Shown here in pieces: positions 1 to 4,991 of a stretch of 8,704 bases of DNA (the stretch's first letter is position 1; every line of letters begins with the position of its first letter). This stretch comes from Treponema sp. (GTDB lineage Bacteria > Spirochaetota > Spirochaetia > Treponematales > Breznakiellaceae): assembly GCA_031279925.1 (NCBI GenBank), contig JAITHQ010000119.1, positions 1 to 8,704 of the forward strand, in the 5' to 3' direction. Below the pieces are notes generated by a model that saw nothing but the letters and a program-made list of their open reading frames with translations, was not told the DNA's origin and made no database searches. The position numbers were made by a program, and so were the translations under genes.

Positions 1-381
1 AAACGGACGTTTTACAACCGTTGGATAACGGACAAAGAGATAAGCGGGGAGAACGCGAAACACCGTGCGGACTGCGGGAGAGCGCGGTGGAAGATAGAAA
101 ACGAGCATAACAACGTGCTGCAGAACCATGGGTACAATCTGGAACATAACGTTGGACACGGACCGGCACACGCGAGTGAGAACTTTTGTGTATTGAACCT
201 GCCAGCTTTTTTATTTCACACGGTATTGTACCTGGGGGACGAGGTATACCGCAGGTCGCGGGAGCGTTCCGGTCGGCGAGATACGTTTTACAACGCCCTG
301 CGGTATACGTTCAGCCGTTTTCTCCACCAAGGCTGGTCTGCCTTTATTGTCTTTATCTGGGGAGATGAGCCTGACGGCTGA
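1..381 (+). CDS. Transposase, C-terminal part (DDE/IS4-like, ISNCY type), truncated at window edge
   Basis: The reading frame is open from base 1 and stops with TGA at 379-381, so about 126 C-terminal residues are visible and the start lies outside the window. A GTG at 115 is inside the frame and is not a likely start. The segment RWKIENEHNNVLQNHGYNLE followed by HNVGHG is typical of the C-terminal catalytic region of IS4-like/ISNCY DDE transposases; the Glu in KIENE is a plausible third acidic catalytic residue. It is followed by a hydrophobic stretch (LPAFLFHTVLYLGDEVYR) that is also usual for the family. The enzyme would cut and join IS ends. I see no clear terminal inverted repeat downstream of the stop, so whether the right end of the IS is intact is unknown. 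Family assignment is from memory of the motif, not a search. Confidence 0.75.
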   Translation, partial: KRTFYNRWITDKEISGENAKHRADCGRARWKIENEHNNVLQNHGYNLEHNVGHGPAHASENFCVLNLPAFLFHTVLYLGDEVYRRSRERSGRRDTFYNALRYTFSRFLHQGWSAFIVFIWGDEPDG

Positions 382-413
382 TACTTTGAATTGCTGCGGC
401 CCTCTGTGCTCGC

Positions 414-442
414 TTGCCTCAACTTATCATACATGTTATCTT
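414..442 (+). promoter_or_regulatory. Possible promoter for the DUF362 gene
   Basis: TTGCCT (414-419) and TATCTT (437-442) are separated by 17 bp, an acceptable but imperfect sigma70 pair. It lies about 80 bp before the DUF362 start in the gap between the transposase stop and the gene. Weak support; inferred from sequence alone. Confidence 0.3.
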
Positions 443-479
443 TTTGGGTATCGTTACTTTATGAGCCAGTTTCAAAACC

Positions 480-500
480 CCGGTTGGATTTTTCAACCGG
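480..500 (+). promoter_or_regulatory. Hairpin in the DUF362 5' leader
   Basis: CCGGTTG (480-486) and CAACCGG (494-500) form a perfect 7-bp stem with the 7-base loop GATTTTT. It ends 10 bases before the ribosome binding site AGGAG (511-515) of the gene that starts at 521. No T-run follows, so it is not a classical terminator. It could stabilise the mRNA, bind a regulator, or be a remnant of an IS end. Confidence 0.45.
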
Positions 501-520
501 CTCGTCAATGAGGAGAAAAT

Positions 521-1531
521 ATGTCCGCAAAAAAATTGCTTAAGCGTGGGCTGCCCCATTTGGTTCTTGCGGCGGGTATAATCGCCGCCGCGATTGTTTT
601 CCAGAGCGCAGGTCTGGGCCAGAAAAAGGCAATTGTCCCGGCGGGGGAGACAGTTGAACCCAGCGCCATGCCAGGCGGTTCTAAGGTATATTTTTCGGGC
701 GACATTAGCGCAAAAGGACTGCTGGCGGTGTACAAGGCGCTGGGTCTTCCGGTTTCGGGCAAGACGGCGATTAAGCTGCATATGGGCGAGCCGGGCAATC
801 AAAACTACATCAGGCCGGAACTGCTGCGAGAACTGGCAAGCGAAACCGGCGCGAGTTTTGCCGACAGTAACACCTATTACGGCGGGGCGAGGGGAACTGT
901 GGCGGGGCATTTGCAGGCGGCAAAGGATCACGGTTTTACCTATGCGCCGGTGGACATTCTTGATGCTGACGGCGCGGTACGGCTTCCCGTGAAGGGCGGC
1001 AGGCACATTACCGAGGCGATTTTTGGCGCGCACATTATGAACTACGACTGGATTATTTCCGTTGCCCATTTCAAGGGACATAGCATGGCGGGTTTCGGCG
1101 GGACTTTCAAAAACCTTGCCATTGGCATTGCCACGCCGGAGGGCAAGGGGGCGATCCACCGCAGCGCGGGCGGGGGTATGTTTTCCAGTTCCGGCGAGCC
1201 GTTCTTTGAAAAAATTATCGAATACAACAAGGCGCTGGTGGATGCAAAGCCCGGCAAATTGCTGTATATCAATGTGCTTAACAATCTTTCAACCGACTGC
1301 GATTGCGACAGCCGGGCTCCTCATGCGGAAATGGCGGATATTGGCATCATGGCTTCTCTTGATCCGGTAGCGCTGGAAAAGGCAAGCCTTGATCAAATCT
1401 ACGCAAGCAGGGATAAAGGCAAGCAACATCTGATTGAACGGATTGAAAGCCGGGGCGGCGCGTATCAGATAACATACGGCGAAAAGATGGGGCTTGGCAG
1501 CCAAAAGTATGAGCTGGTAAAACTGCCATGA
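521..1531 (+). CDS. DUF362 domain protein with N-terminal membrane anchor or signal
   Basis: This 336-residue protein starts at ATG 521, six bases after a good AGGAG. Residues 4-9 are basic (KKLLKR) and 11-27 form one hydrophobic segment, so the body (about 35-336) is probably exported or anchored outside the cytoplasmic membrane. The body matches the DUF362 family: a VAHFKGHSMAGFGG segment (H183, K185, H187) followed by FKNLAIGIA, and a CDCD motif (C260, C262) before a D-P-V-A-L-E segment. Family members are poorly understood; many carry an added ferredoxin-like 4Fe-4S domain, which is absent here. The Cys and His residues could bind a metal, but that is inference. The next gene is a permease in the same direction, separated by a MITE-like element, so an original pairing of the two is possible but unproven. 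Confidence 0.8.
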   Translation: MSAKKLLKRGLPHLVLAAGIIAAAIVFQSAGLGQKKAIVPAGETVEPSAMPGGSKVYFSGDISAKGLLAVYKALGLPVSGKTAIKLHMGEPGNQNYIRPELLRELASETGASFADSNTYYGGARGTVAGHLQAAKDHGFTYAPVDILDADGAVRLPVKGGRHITEAIFGAHIMNYDWIISVAHFKGHSMAGFGGTFKNLAIGIATPEGKGAIHRSAGGGMFSSSGEPFFEKIIEYNKALVDAKPGKLLYINVLNNLSTDCDCDSRAPHAEMADIGIMASLDPVALEKASLDQIYASRDKGKQHLIERIESRGGAYQITYGEKMGLGSQKYELVKLP

Positions 1532-1568
1532 TGTTACACTGAATACGGGCTACAGGCGTTTGGCTTAA

Positions 1569-1696
1569 GAGCCTGTTTAAAATCTGGAATTTTGGCGTTG
1601 CAAACGCCAAAATTCTACCTTGCAGGCTCAAAAAGAGCCCGAAAATCGGGATTTTTGCGGTCTATTGACCGCAAAATCCACAATTTGAACAGGCTC
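1569..1696. mobile_element. 128-bp MITE-like element of two related palindromic units
   Basis: The ends are inverted repeats, GAGCCTGTTTAAA on the left and TTTGAACAGGCTC on the right, with one mismatch in 13. TAA flanks both sides (1566-1568 and 1697-1699), which fits a 3-bp target duplication. IS5-group elements of the IS1031 type have ends starting GAGCCTG and a 3-bp TNA duplication, so a member of that group may mobilise it (from general knowledge). There is no ORF inside. Unit 1 (1569-1629) has a perfect 13-bp hairpin at 1587-1615. Unit 2 (1635-1696) has a hairpin at 1649-1679 with a 10-bp perfect core plus 4 bp beyond a one-base bulge. Both units begin GAGCC and end GGCTC, and AAAAA joins them. 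It fills most of the gap between the DUF362 gene and the permease and could also act as a transcription barrier. Confidence 0.7.
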
Positions 1697-1724
1697 TAAG
1701 GAACGCTGTTTGGCTTGATGCCGG

Positions 1725-2654
1725 GTGGAGATACTTAAGGGGCGAATTATCAGCGAAATTATCAGCCGGGAGTTCATTTACTTTTGGCACTATTTCTCAA
1801 TTCAGTTTACCCAGATAGTTGGCTACTATGCGCTGGGGATGTTCTTGGGTTCGCTCATTTCAGTATTCGGCAAAGAAAAAATTCACCGGCTTTTTGCCTC
1901 CATGCAGGGGAAAAAATTCGGTGTGTTGGGCCTTATTCCCGCATCACTTACCGGCATTGCCTCGCCTTTGTGCATGTACGGGGCTATCCCCATTGCCGCT
2001 TCCTTTGCAAAAAAGGGTATGGAAGAAGACTGGCTCGCCGCCTTTATGATGGCATCGATACTCCTTAACCCCCAATTGCTCATTTACAGCGCCGCCCTGG
2101 GAACAAAGGCGCTGGTGACCCGTTTTGTGATCTGCTTGGTCTGCGGCGTTGCGGCAGGGCTTTGCGTACGCTACGGCTTCAAAAACCGGGGCTTTTTTAC
2201 CTTTATCAAATTTGAAGAAAAAACGAACAGCGATACTGATCCCAACCTTATTCTGCGTCTGCTAAAAAACATGGCCCGGAACCTCAAGGCTACCGGCCCC
2301 TATTTTCTCTTTGGCCTTGCCCTTTCCGCCCTGTTTCAGCGCTATGTGCCGCAGGAAGCGGTAACATTCCTCTTTGGCGGCAACAAGGCGTTTGGCGTTC
2401 TTATGGCCGCTACCATTGGTGTACCGCTCTATGCCTGCGGCGGCGGAACTATCCCCCTGCTTATGGCCTGGATGGATTCAGGGATGAGCCTTGGCTCAGC
2501 CGCCGCTTTTATGATCACCGGGCCCGCCACCAAAATCACCAATCTTGGGGCGGTCAAAATCGTCCTTGGCCTGAGAAACTACCTCTTATACATACTTTTT
2601 ACTATACTATTTGCCCTGCTCAGCGGGATCGTGATAAATATGGTGAACCTCTAA
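1725..2654 (+). CDS. Permease of the ArsP/UPF0718 (DUF318) family
   Basis: The 309-residue product is a multi-pass inner-membrane protein, roughly eight hydrophobic segments by eye. It has the two half-repeat signatures of the ArsP_1 permeases: PLCMYGAIPIAASF at residues 81-94 and GVPLYACGGGTIPLL from residue 232, each with a Cys (C83, C238) next to Pro and Gly. A basic cytoplasmic-looking loop separates the halves. Relatives export methylated arsenicals, and some are annotated as Cu/Zn efflux or simply as permeases; the substrate here is unknown. The start is uncertain. GTG at 1725 is the first usable start after an in-frame TGA at 1716-1718, but it has no ribosome binding site, and the MITE-like element ends only 28 bp upstream. 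The insertion may have removed the native leader. The next gene is convergent. Confidence 0.82.
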   Translation: MEILKGRIISEIISREFIYFWHYFSIQFTQIVGYYALGMFLGSLISVFGKEKIHRLFASMQGKKFGVLGLIPASLTGIASPLCMYGAIPIAASFAKKGMEEDWLAAFMMASILLNPQLLIYSAALGTKALVTRFVICLVCGVAAGLCVRYGFKNRGFFTFIKFEEKTNSDTDPNLILRLLKNMARNLKATGPYFLFGLALSALFQRYVPQEAVTFLFGGNKAFGVLMAATIGVPLYACGGGTIPLLMAWMDSGMSLGSAAAFMITGPATKITNLGAVKIVLGLRNYLLYILFTILFALLSGIVINMVNL

Positions 2655-2661
2655 AATCAGA

Positions 2662-2738
2662 CATACACGGCTTCTTTGGGGCTACGCTGTTCCGCCGTTT
2701 TCATCTACACGGCTGCGCCGTGCGATAGCTTAGCGCCC
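2662..2738. repeat. Direct repeat, copy A
   Basis: This copy starts CATACACGGCTTC and ends TAGCGCCC. It matches 2772-2851 along its whole length, apart from three single-base indels and three substitutions near the right end. It contains the hairpin CACGGC-TGC-GCCGTG (2708-2722). It lies between two convergent genes and has no ORF of its own. It is probably a dispersed non-coding repeat. Confidence 0.85.
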
Positions 2739-2741
2739 GCT

Positions 2742-2766
2742 GGCAAACCTAAAGGTTTGCCGCTTT
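2742..2766 (+). terminator. Terminator-like hairpin between the direct repeats
   Basis: GGCAAACC (2742-2749) and GGTTTGCC (2754-2761) form a perfect 8-bp stem with loop TAAA, followed by GCTTTT. The T-run is only four bases and starts two bases after the stem, so termination may be weak. It lies 88 bp after the permease stop and could end that transcript. Confidence 0.35.
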
Positions 2767-2771
2767 TGCCG

Positions 2772-2851
2772 CATACAGCGGCTTCTTTGGGGGCTACGCT
2801 GTTCCGCCGTTTTTCATCTACACGGCTGCGCCGTGCGTTAGTCTAGCGCCC
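2772..2851. repeat. Direct repeat, copy B, overlapping the end of the flavodoxin-family gene
   Basis: This is the second copy of the repeat at 2662-2738, 110 bp further on, with the same hairpin CACGGC-TGC-GCCGTG at 2821-2835. Unlike copy A it enters a gene: on the minus strand it encodes the last residues, GARLTHGAAV, and the stop codon (2818-2820) of the reductase. An extra hairpin, GCCGC-ATACA-GCGGC (2768-2782), spans its left edge. Confidence 0.85.
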
Positions 2852-3468
2852 ATTTGAAACGCTTTTTGCAGGTCTTGGGGAAAGATCTCATCCCGCCGCT
2901 TTTTGCGGGTGGCGGCATCGAACATGGACATCTCGTATTTGCCGTAGTCATCAGTTTGCAGAGTCTCTGTCACAACCATGGTTTGGGCCGGACCGCCCAA
3001 CAGATGATTGTAACCTCCCTCGTAAAAGGTAAATTTCTCTTCATAACCGTTTTGCCGCATCCCTTCGCCAGAGACATTCATTGTATAAATGGAAAGTACC
3101 GGAATACCTCGCTTGAAGAATGTGCCGCCGTCTTTCCGGTAGGTGATATACTGAAACATAAGCCGCTCGATAAACGCCCGCATGGAAGAAGTCACATCGC
3201 CGATATACAGCGGCGAACCAAGAATAAGGCCGTCACAGCGGTCTATGGCCCCCAGTACCGGCAACAGCTCGTCCGCAAAGGCGCAATGTCCGGGATTCTT
3301 TTTTTGCTTGCAGGCAAAACAACTGACGCAGCCCCTGAAACGTAAATCGTAGAGATGTATCAATTCCGTTTCCGCGCCTTTGGAGGCCGCTCCCTGTAGG
3401 GCCTCCGTTACCAAAAGATGCGTGTTCCAGCCCTTGCGGGGGCTGCCGTTAACACCGATGATTTTCAT
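2818..3468 (-). CDS. Flavodoxin-family NAD(P)H-dependent oxidoreductase (FMN reductase / iron-sulfur flavoprotein-like)
   Basis: This 216-residue cytoplasmic protein starts at ATG 3466-3468, preceded on its strand by a good AAGGGGA (3475-3481). MKIIGVNGSPRKGWNTHLL has the Rossmann-like first strand and the SPRKGWNT FMN-phosphate loop (residues 9-16). LILGSPLYIGDVTSSMRAF (about residues 80-99) is the second FMN-contacting segment. C47-x2-C50-x2-C53-x8-C62 resembles the compact cysteine motif of iron-sulfur flavoproteins, though the last spacing is one longer than the usual 4-7, so a 4Fe-4S cluster is possible rather than shown. It would transfer electrons from NAD(P)H through FMN to an unknown acceptor. 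The last ten codons come from a repeat, so the native C-terminus may have been replaced. It is divergent from the thiamine-related operon, and its 5' end overlaps that operon's promoter. Confidence 0.85.
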   Translation of the reverse strand: MKIIGVNGSPRKGWNTHLLVTEALQGAASKGAETELIHLYDLRFRGCVSCFACKQKKNPGHCAFADELLPVLGAIDRCDGLILGSPLYIGDVTSSMRAFIERLMFQYITYRKDGGTFFKRGIPVLSIYTMNVSGEGMRQNGYEEKFTFYEGGYNHLLGGPAQTMVVTETLQTDDYGKYEMSMFDAATRKKRRDEIFPQDLQKAFQMGARLTHGAAV

Positions 3469-3479
3469 TCTGTTTCCCC

Positions 3480-3508
3480 TTGACTTTTTTAGGATAATTA
3501 ATGATAAT
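3480..3508 (+). promoter_or_regulatory. Sigma70-type promoter of the thiamine uptake operon
   Basis: TTGACT (3480-3485) and GATAAT (3503-3508) are exactly 17 bp apart, each matching five of six consensus bases. Transcription would begin near 3515 and run into the TPP riboswitch. The -35 box overlaps the ribosome binding site of the divergent reductase gene. A TATAAT at 3551-3556 could be a second -10 box, but I find no -35 at proper distance. Inferred from sequence alone. Confidence 0.6.
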
Positions 3509-3515
3509 GAACACC

Positions 3516-3539
3516 GTTCCAGTGTATAAATGTTGGAAC
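3516..3539 (+). promoter_or_regulatory. Inverted repeat upstream of the riboswitch
   Basis: GTTCCA (3516-3521) and TGGAAC (3534-3539) are perfect inverse copies around a 12-bp AT-rich centre. As DNA it could be an operator between the divergent genes. As RNA it would be a hairpin at the very 5' end of the operon transcript, if transcription starts near 3515. No regulator gene is nearby. Confidence 0.4.
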
Positions 3540-3560
3540 AAGTTAGTTACTATAATATAG

Positions 3561-3740
3561 CAGGGGTGCTGGATTGGCAACGGTCATTTGCCGTTTCCGG
3601 CTGAGATTAGGCGATAATGCCTGGAACCCTTTAACCTGATCCAGAGGGGAACTTTGCCGGCGATCTTAATAAAGGTCCTGGCGGAAACCTTGGCTGGACG
3701 GCCTCAGTGGAGGTCCCGGGTAATGCCGGCGGAGGGAAGC
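3561..3740 (+). ncRNA. TPP (thiamine pyrophosphate) riboswitch with two insertions
   Basis: The conserved TPP aptamer pieces appear in order: GGGGTGC (3563-3569), a P3 arm (3569-3600, with AACGG/CCGTT inner stem), CTGAGA (3601-3606), ACCCTTTAACCTGATC (3626-3641) and GGGTAATGCCGGCGGAGGGA from 3718. These cover the pyrimidine-sensing and pyrophosphate-sensing halves. Two parts are unusual. First, 19 bases holding an AGGC/GCCT hairpin separate CTGAGA from ACCC, where a few bases are usual. Second, about 74 bases separate CCTGATC from the P5 stem (CCGG 3716-3719 with CCGG 3726-3729), where they normally adjoin. P1 looks weak. The aptamer controls the terminator that follows, so thiamine pyrophosphate should repress the downstream uptake genes. 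Confidence 0.88.
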
Positions 3741-3756
3741 AGTTTAATGATAATTA

Positions 3757-3794
3757 AACGCCTTCGCGGTCTATCCGGGGAGGCGTTATTTTTT
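3757..3794 (+). terminator. Intrinsic terminator, expression platform of the TPP riboswitch
   Basis: AACGCCT (3757-3763) pairs perfectly with AGGCGTT (3781-3787), extended inside by a T-G and a C-G pair and by CGG/CCG around the loop. Then comes A and six Ts (3789-3794). It lies between the aptamer and the first gene. An alternative hairpin, GTTTAAT (3742-3748) with ATTAAAC (3753-3759), shares three bases with the terminator's left arm and could compete with it. Control at transcription termination is therefore the likely mode. Confidence 0.8.
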
Positions 3795-3808
3795 GCAAGG
3801 AGGATATA

Positions 3809-4111
3809 ATGAAACAACCTGAAGCAAGCCTGGCGATACAGGTGCTGCCGCAGTCGGTGCAGGGCGATGAAGTACTTCGCATAGTGGACGCCGTTATCGC
3901 CTACATTAAAAGCAGCGGGCTTAACTGCGTTGTAGGCCCCTTCGAGACCACCATCGAAGGGGATTTTGAGGCGCTTATGGAAATTGCCAAAGAATGTCAG
4001 CGCATCAGTATTCAGGCAGGGGCGTCCAGCCTTTTGACCTACATGAAGATGGCGTATAATCCCTCAGGCGGGGTGTTGTCAATTGAAGAAAAGACCGTTA
4101 AACATGGCTAA
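3809..4111 (+). CDS. Thiamine-binding protein, MTH1187/YkoF family
   Basis: This 100-residue protein has a very strong ribosome binding site, AGGAGG (3799-3804), and starts at ATG 3809. It is a single small domain without a signal peptide, matching the MTH1187/Thiamine_BP family: a first strand (ASLAIQVLPQS), then an ETTIEGDFEALMEIAKECQ segment at about residues 46-64, and a C-terminal NPSGGVLSIEEKTVKHG. Family members have a ferredoxin-like fold and YkoF binds thiamine or its pyrimidine part. It is first in a TPP-riboswitch operon and overlaps the permease gene by 8 bases, which supports a role in thiamine-precursor uptake, perhaps as a cytoplasmic binder or sensor for the transporter. The exact ligand is inferred from context. 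Confidence 0.88.
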   Translation: MKQPEASLAIQVLPQSVQGDEVLRIVDAVIAYIKSSGLNCVVGPFETTIEGDFEALMEIAKECQRISIQAGASSLLTYMKMAYNPSGGVLSIEEKTVKHG

Positions 4112-4847
4112 ACGCAACTGGCAGCCATTGGTTCTTCTGGCAGCCCTGATTCTGCTCTGGCAGGGATTAAGCGCGAGCGGCTTAATCCCCGGCTACATGC
4201 TTCCCGGCCCGTTACGGGTGCTGGCCGCCATTGCCGCTGATTTTCCGCTGCTGATGCGGCATCTGGGGCGTACCCTGCTGGAAGCGTTTTGCGGCCTGGC
4301 CCTTGCGGTGGCGGCCTCTTTTGCGCTGGCCCTCCTCATGGATGCAAACCGGTTCCTCAAACTGTCGGTAATGCCGCTGCTTTTGCTTACCCAGACCATG
4401 CCCACCATAGCCATAGCCCCGCTTCTGATTCTCTGGATGGGTTACGGTTCCACCCCAAAAATCGCGCTGGTATTCCTTACCTGTTTCTTCCCCATGACTA
4501 TTGGGCTCCTGGGCGCATTTGCCGAAGCTGACGCCGACACAATACGGCTGCTCCAGTCCATGGGCTCCGCAAGGCGGCAGATATATCAGTATATAAAACT
4601 GCCCCAGGGGCTGCCGGCCTTTTTTTCCGGCCTTAAAATAGCAAGCTCGTATTCGATTATCGGGGCGGTAATCGCCGAATGGCTCGGCGGCGACGCGGGG
4701 CTGGGAGTGTACATGATCCGGGTTAGACGTTCTTATTCCTTTGATAAAATGTTTGCGGTAATACTGCTTACAGCTGCATTAAGCCTGTTGCTCATAAAAG
4801 CGGTGGGCATAATTGAATGGGCGGCAATGCCCTGGAAAAAAGAATGA
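4104..4847 (+). CDS. ABC transporter permease, ThiX-like (thiamine precursor uptake)
   Basis: I choose ATG 4104 over an upstream in-frame TTG at 4083. It overlaps the previous stop by 8 bases and gives MAKRNWQPL directly before the first membrane segment, 247 residues in all. The protein has about six hydrophobic segments and the binding-protein-dependent permease domain. The EAA-type coupling loop begins near residue 140 (AEADADTIRLLQSMGSARRQ, then IYQYIKLPQGLPAFFSGLKI), where the ATPase would dock. Two copies, or one homodimer, would form the inner-membrane channel. Relatives of this type serve nitrate/taurine/sulfonate and pyrimidine uptake; here the TPP riboswitch and the neighbouring ThiY-like protein point to a thiamine precursor. 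Only a weak purine-rich stretch (4085-4093) precedes the start, so translation is probably coupled to the upstream gene. Confidence 0.87.
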   Translation: MAKRNWQPLVLLAALILLWQGLSASGLIPGYMLPGPLRVLAAIAADFPLLMRHLGRTLLEAFCGLALAVAASFALALLMDANRFLKLSVMPLLLLTQTMPTIAIAPLLILWMGYGSTPKIALVFLTCFFPMTIGLLGAFAEADADTIRLLQSMGSARRQIYQYIKLPQGLPAFFSGLKIASSYSIIGAVIAEWLGGDAGLGVYMIRVRRSYSFDKMFAVILLTAALSLLLIKAVGIIEWAAMPWKKE

Positions 4848-4991
4848 TGCCCTTCTCAGCATTGATGGTTTTTGGTATTAAACCTAATTAGCAATGAATA
4901 CAATGGCGCGGGAATGACGGTTGGTTGTAAACGTGAGCTTCCCTTGTGTTTTACCGCGCTTGTTGTCATCACAAATATAAAGGAGTTTGTT

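Noticed and set aside
419..1159. Long minus-strand open frame (246 codons) opposite the DUF362 gene
   Set aside because: It is antisense to a gene with clear family motifs and a strong ribosome binding site. Its translation is rich in Arg and His and has no recognisable domain, as expected for a shadow frame in GC-rich DNA.
1558..1716. GTTTGGCTT at 1558-1566 and 1708-1716 as a longer target duplication around the MITE
   Set aside because: The right copy lies 12 bp outside the element end while the left one runs up to it, so they are not symmetric; the adjacent TAA pair fits better. Probably chance.
1718..1738. Six-codon upstream ORF overlapping the permease start
   Set aside because: It has no properly spaced ribosome binding site and no attenuator-like features, so chance is the simpler explanation.
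2662..2851. CRISPR array
   Set aside because: Only two copies about 80 bp long with a 33-bp spacer region full of hairpins, and no cas genes; this is a dispersed direct repeat.
2854..3345. Plus-strand 163-codon frame opposite the flavodoxin-family gene
   Set aside because: The minus strand has the FMN-loop and Cys motifs and a good ribosome binding site; the plus-strand frame has neither.
3533..3556. TTGGAA plus TATAAT as a promoter just before the riboswitch
   Set aside because: The spacer is only 12 bp, too short for sigma70; the TTGACT/GATAAT pair upstream has ideal 17-bp spacing. TATAAT at 3551 might still be used weakly.
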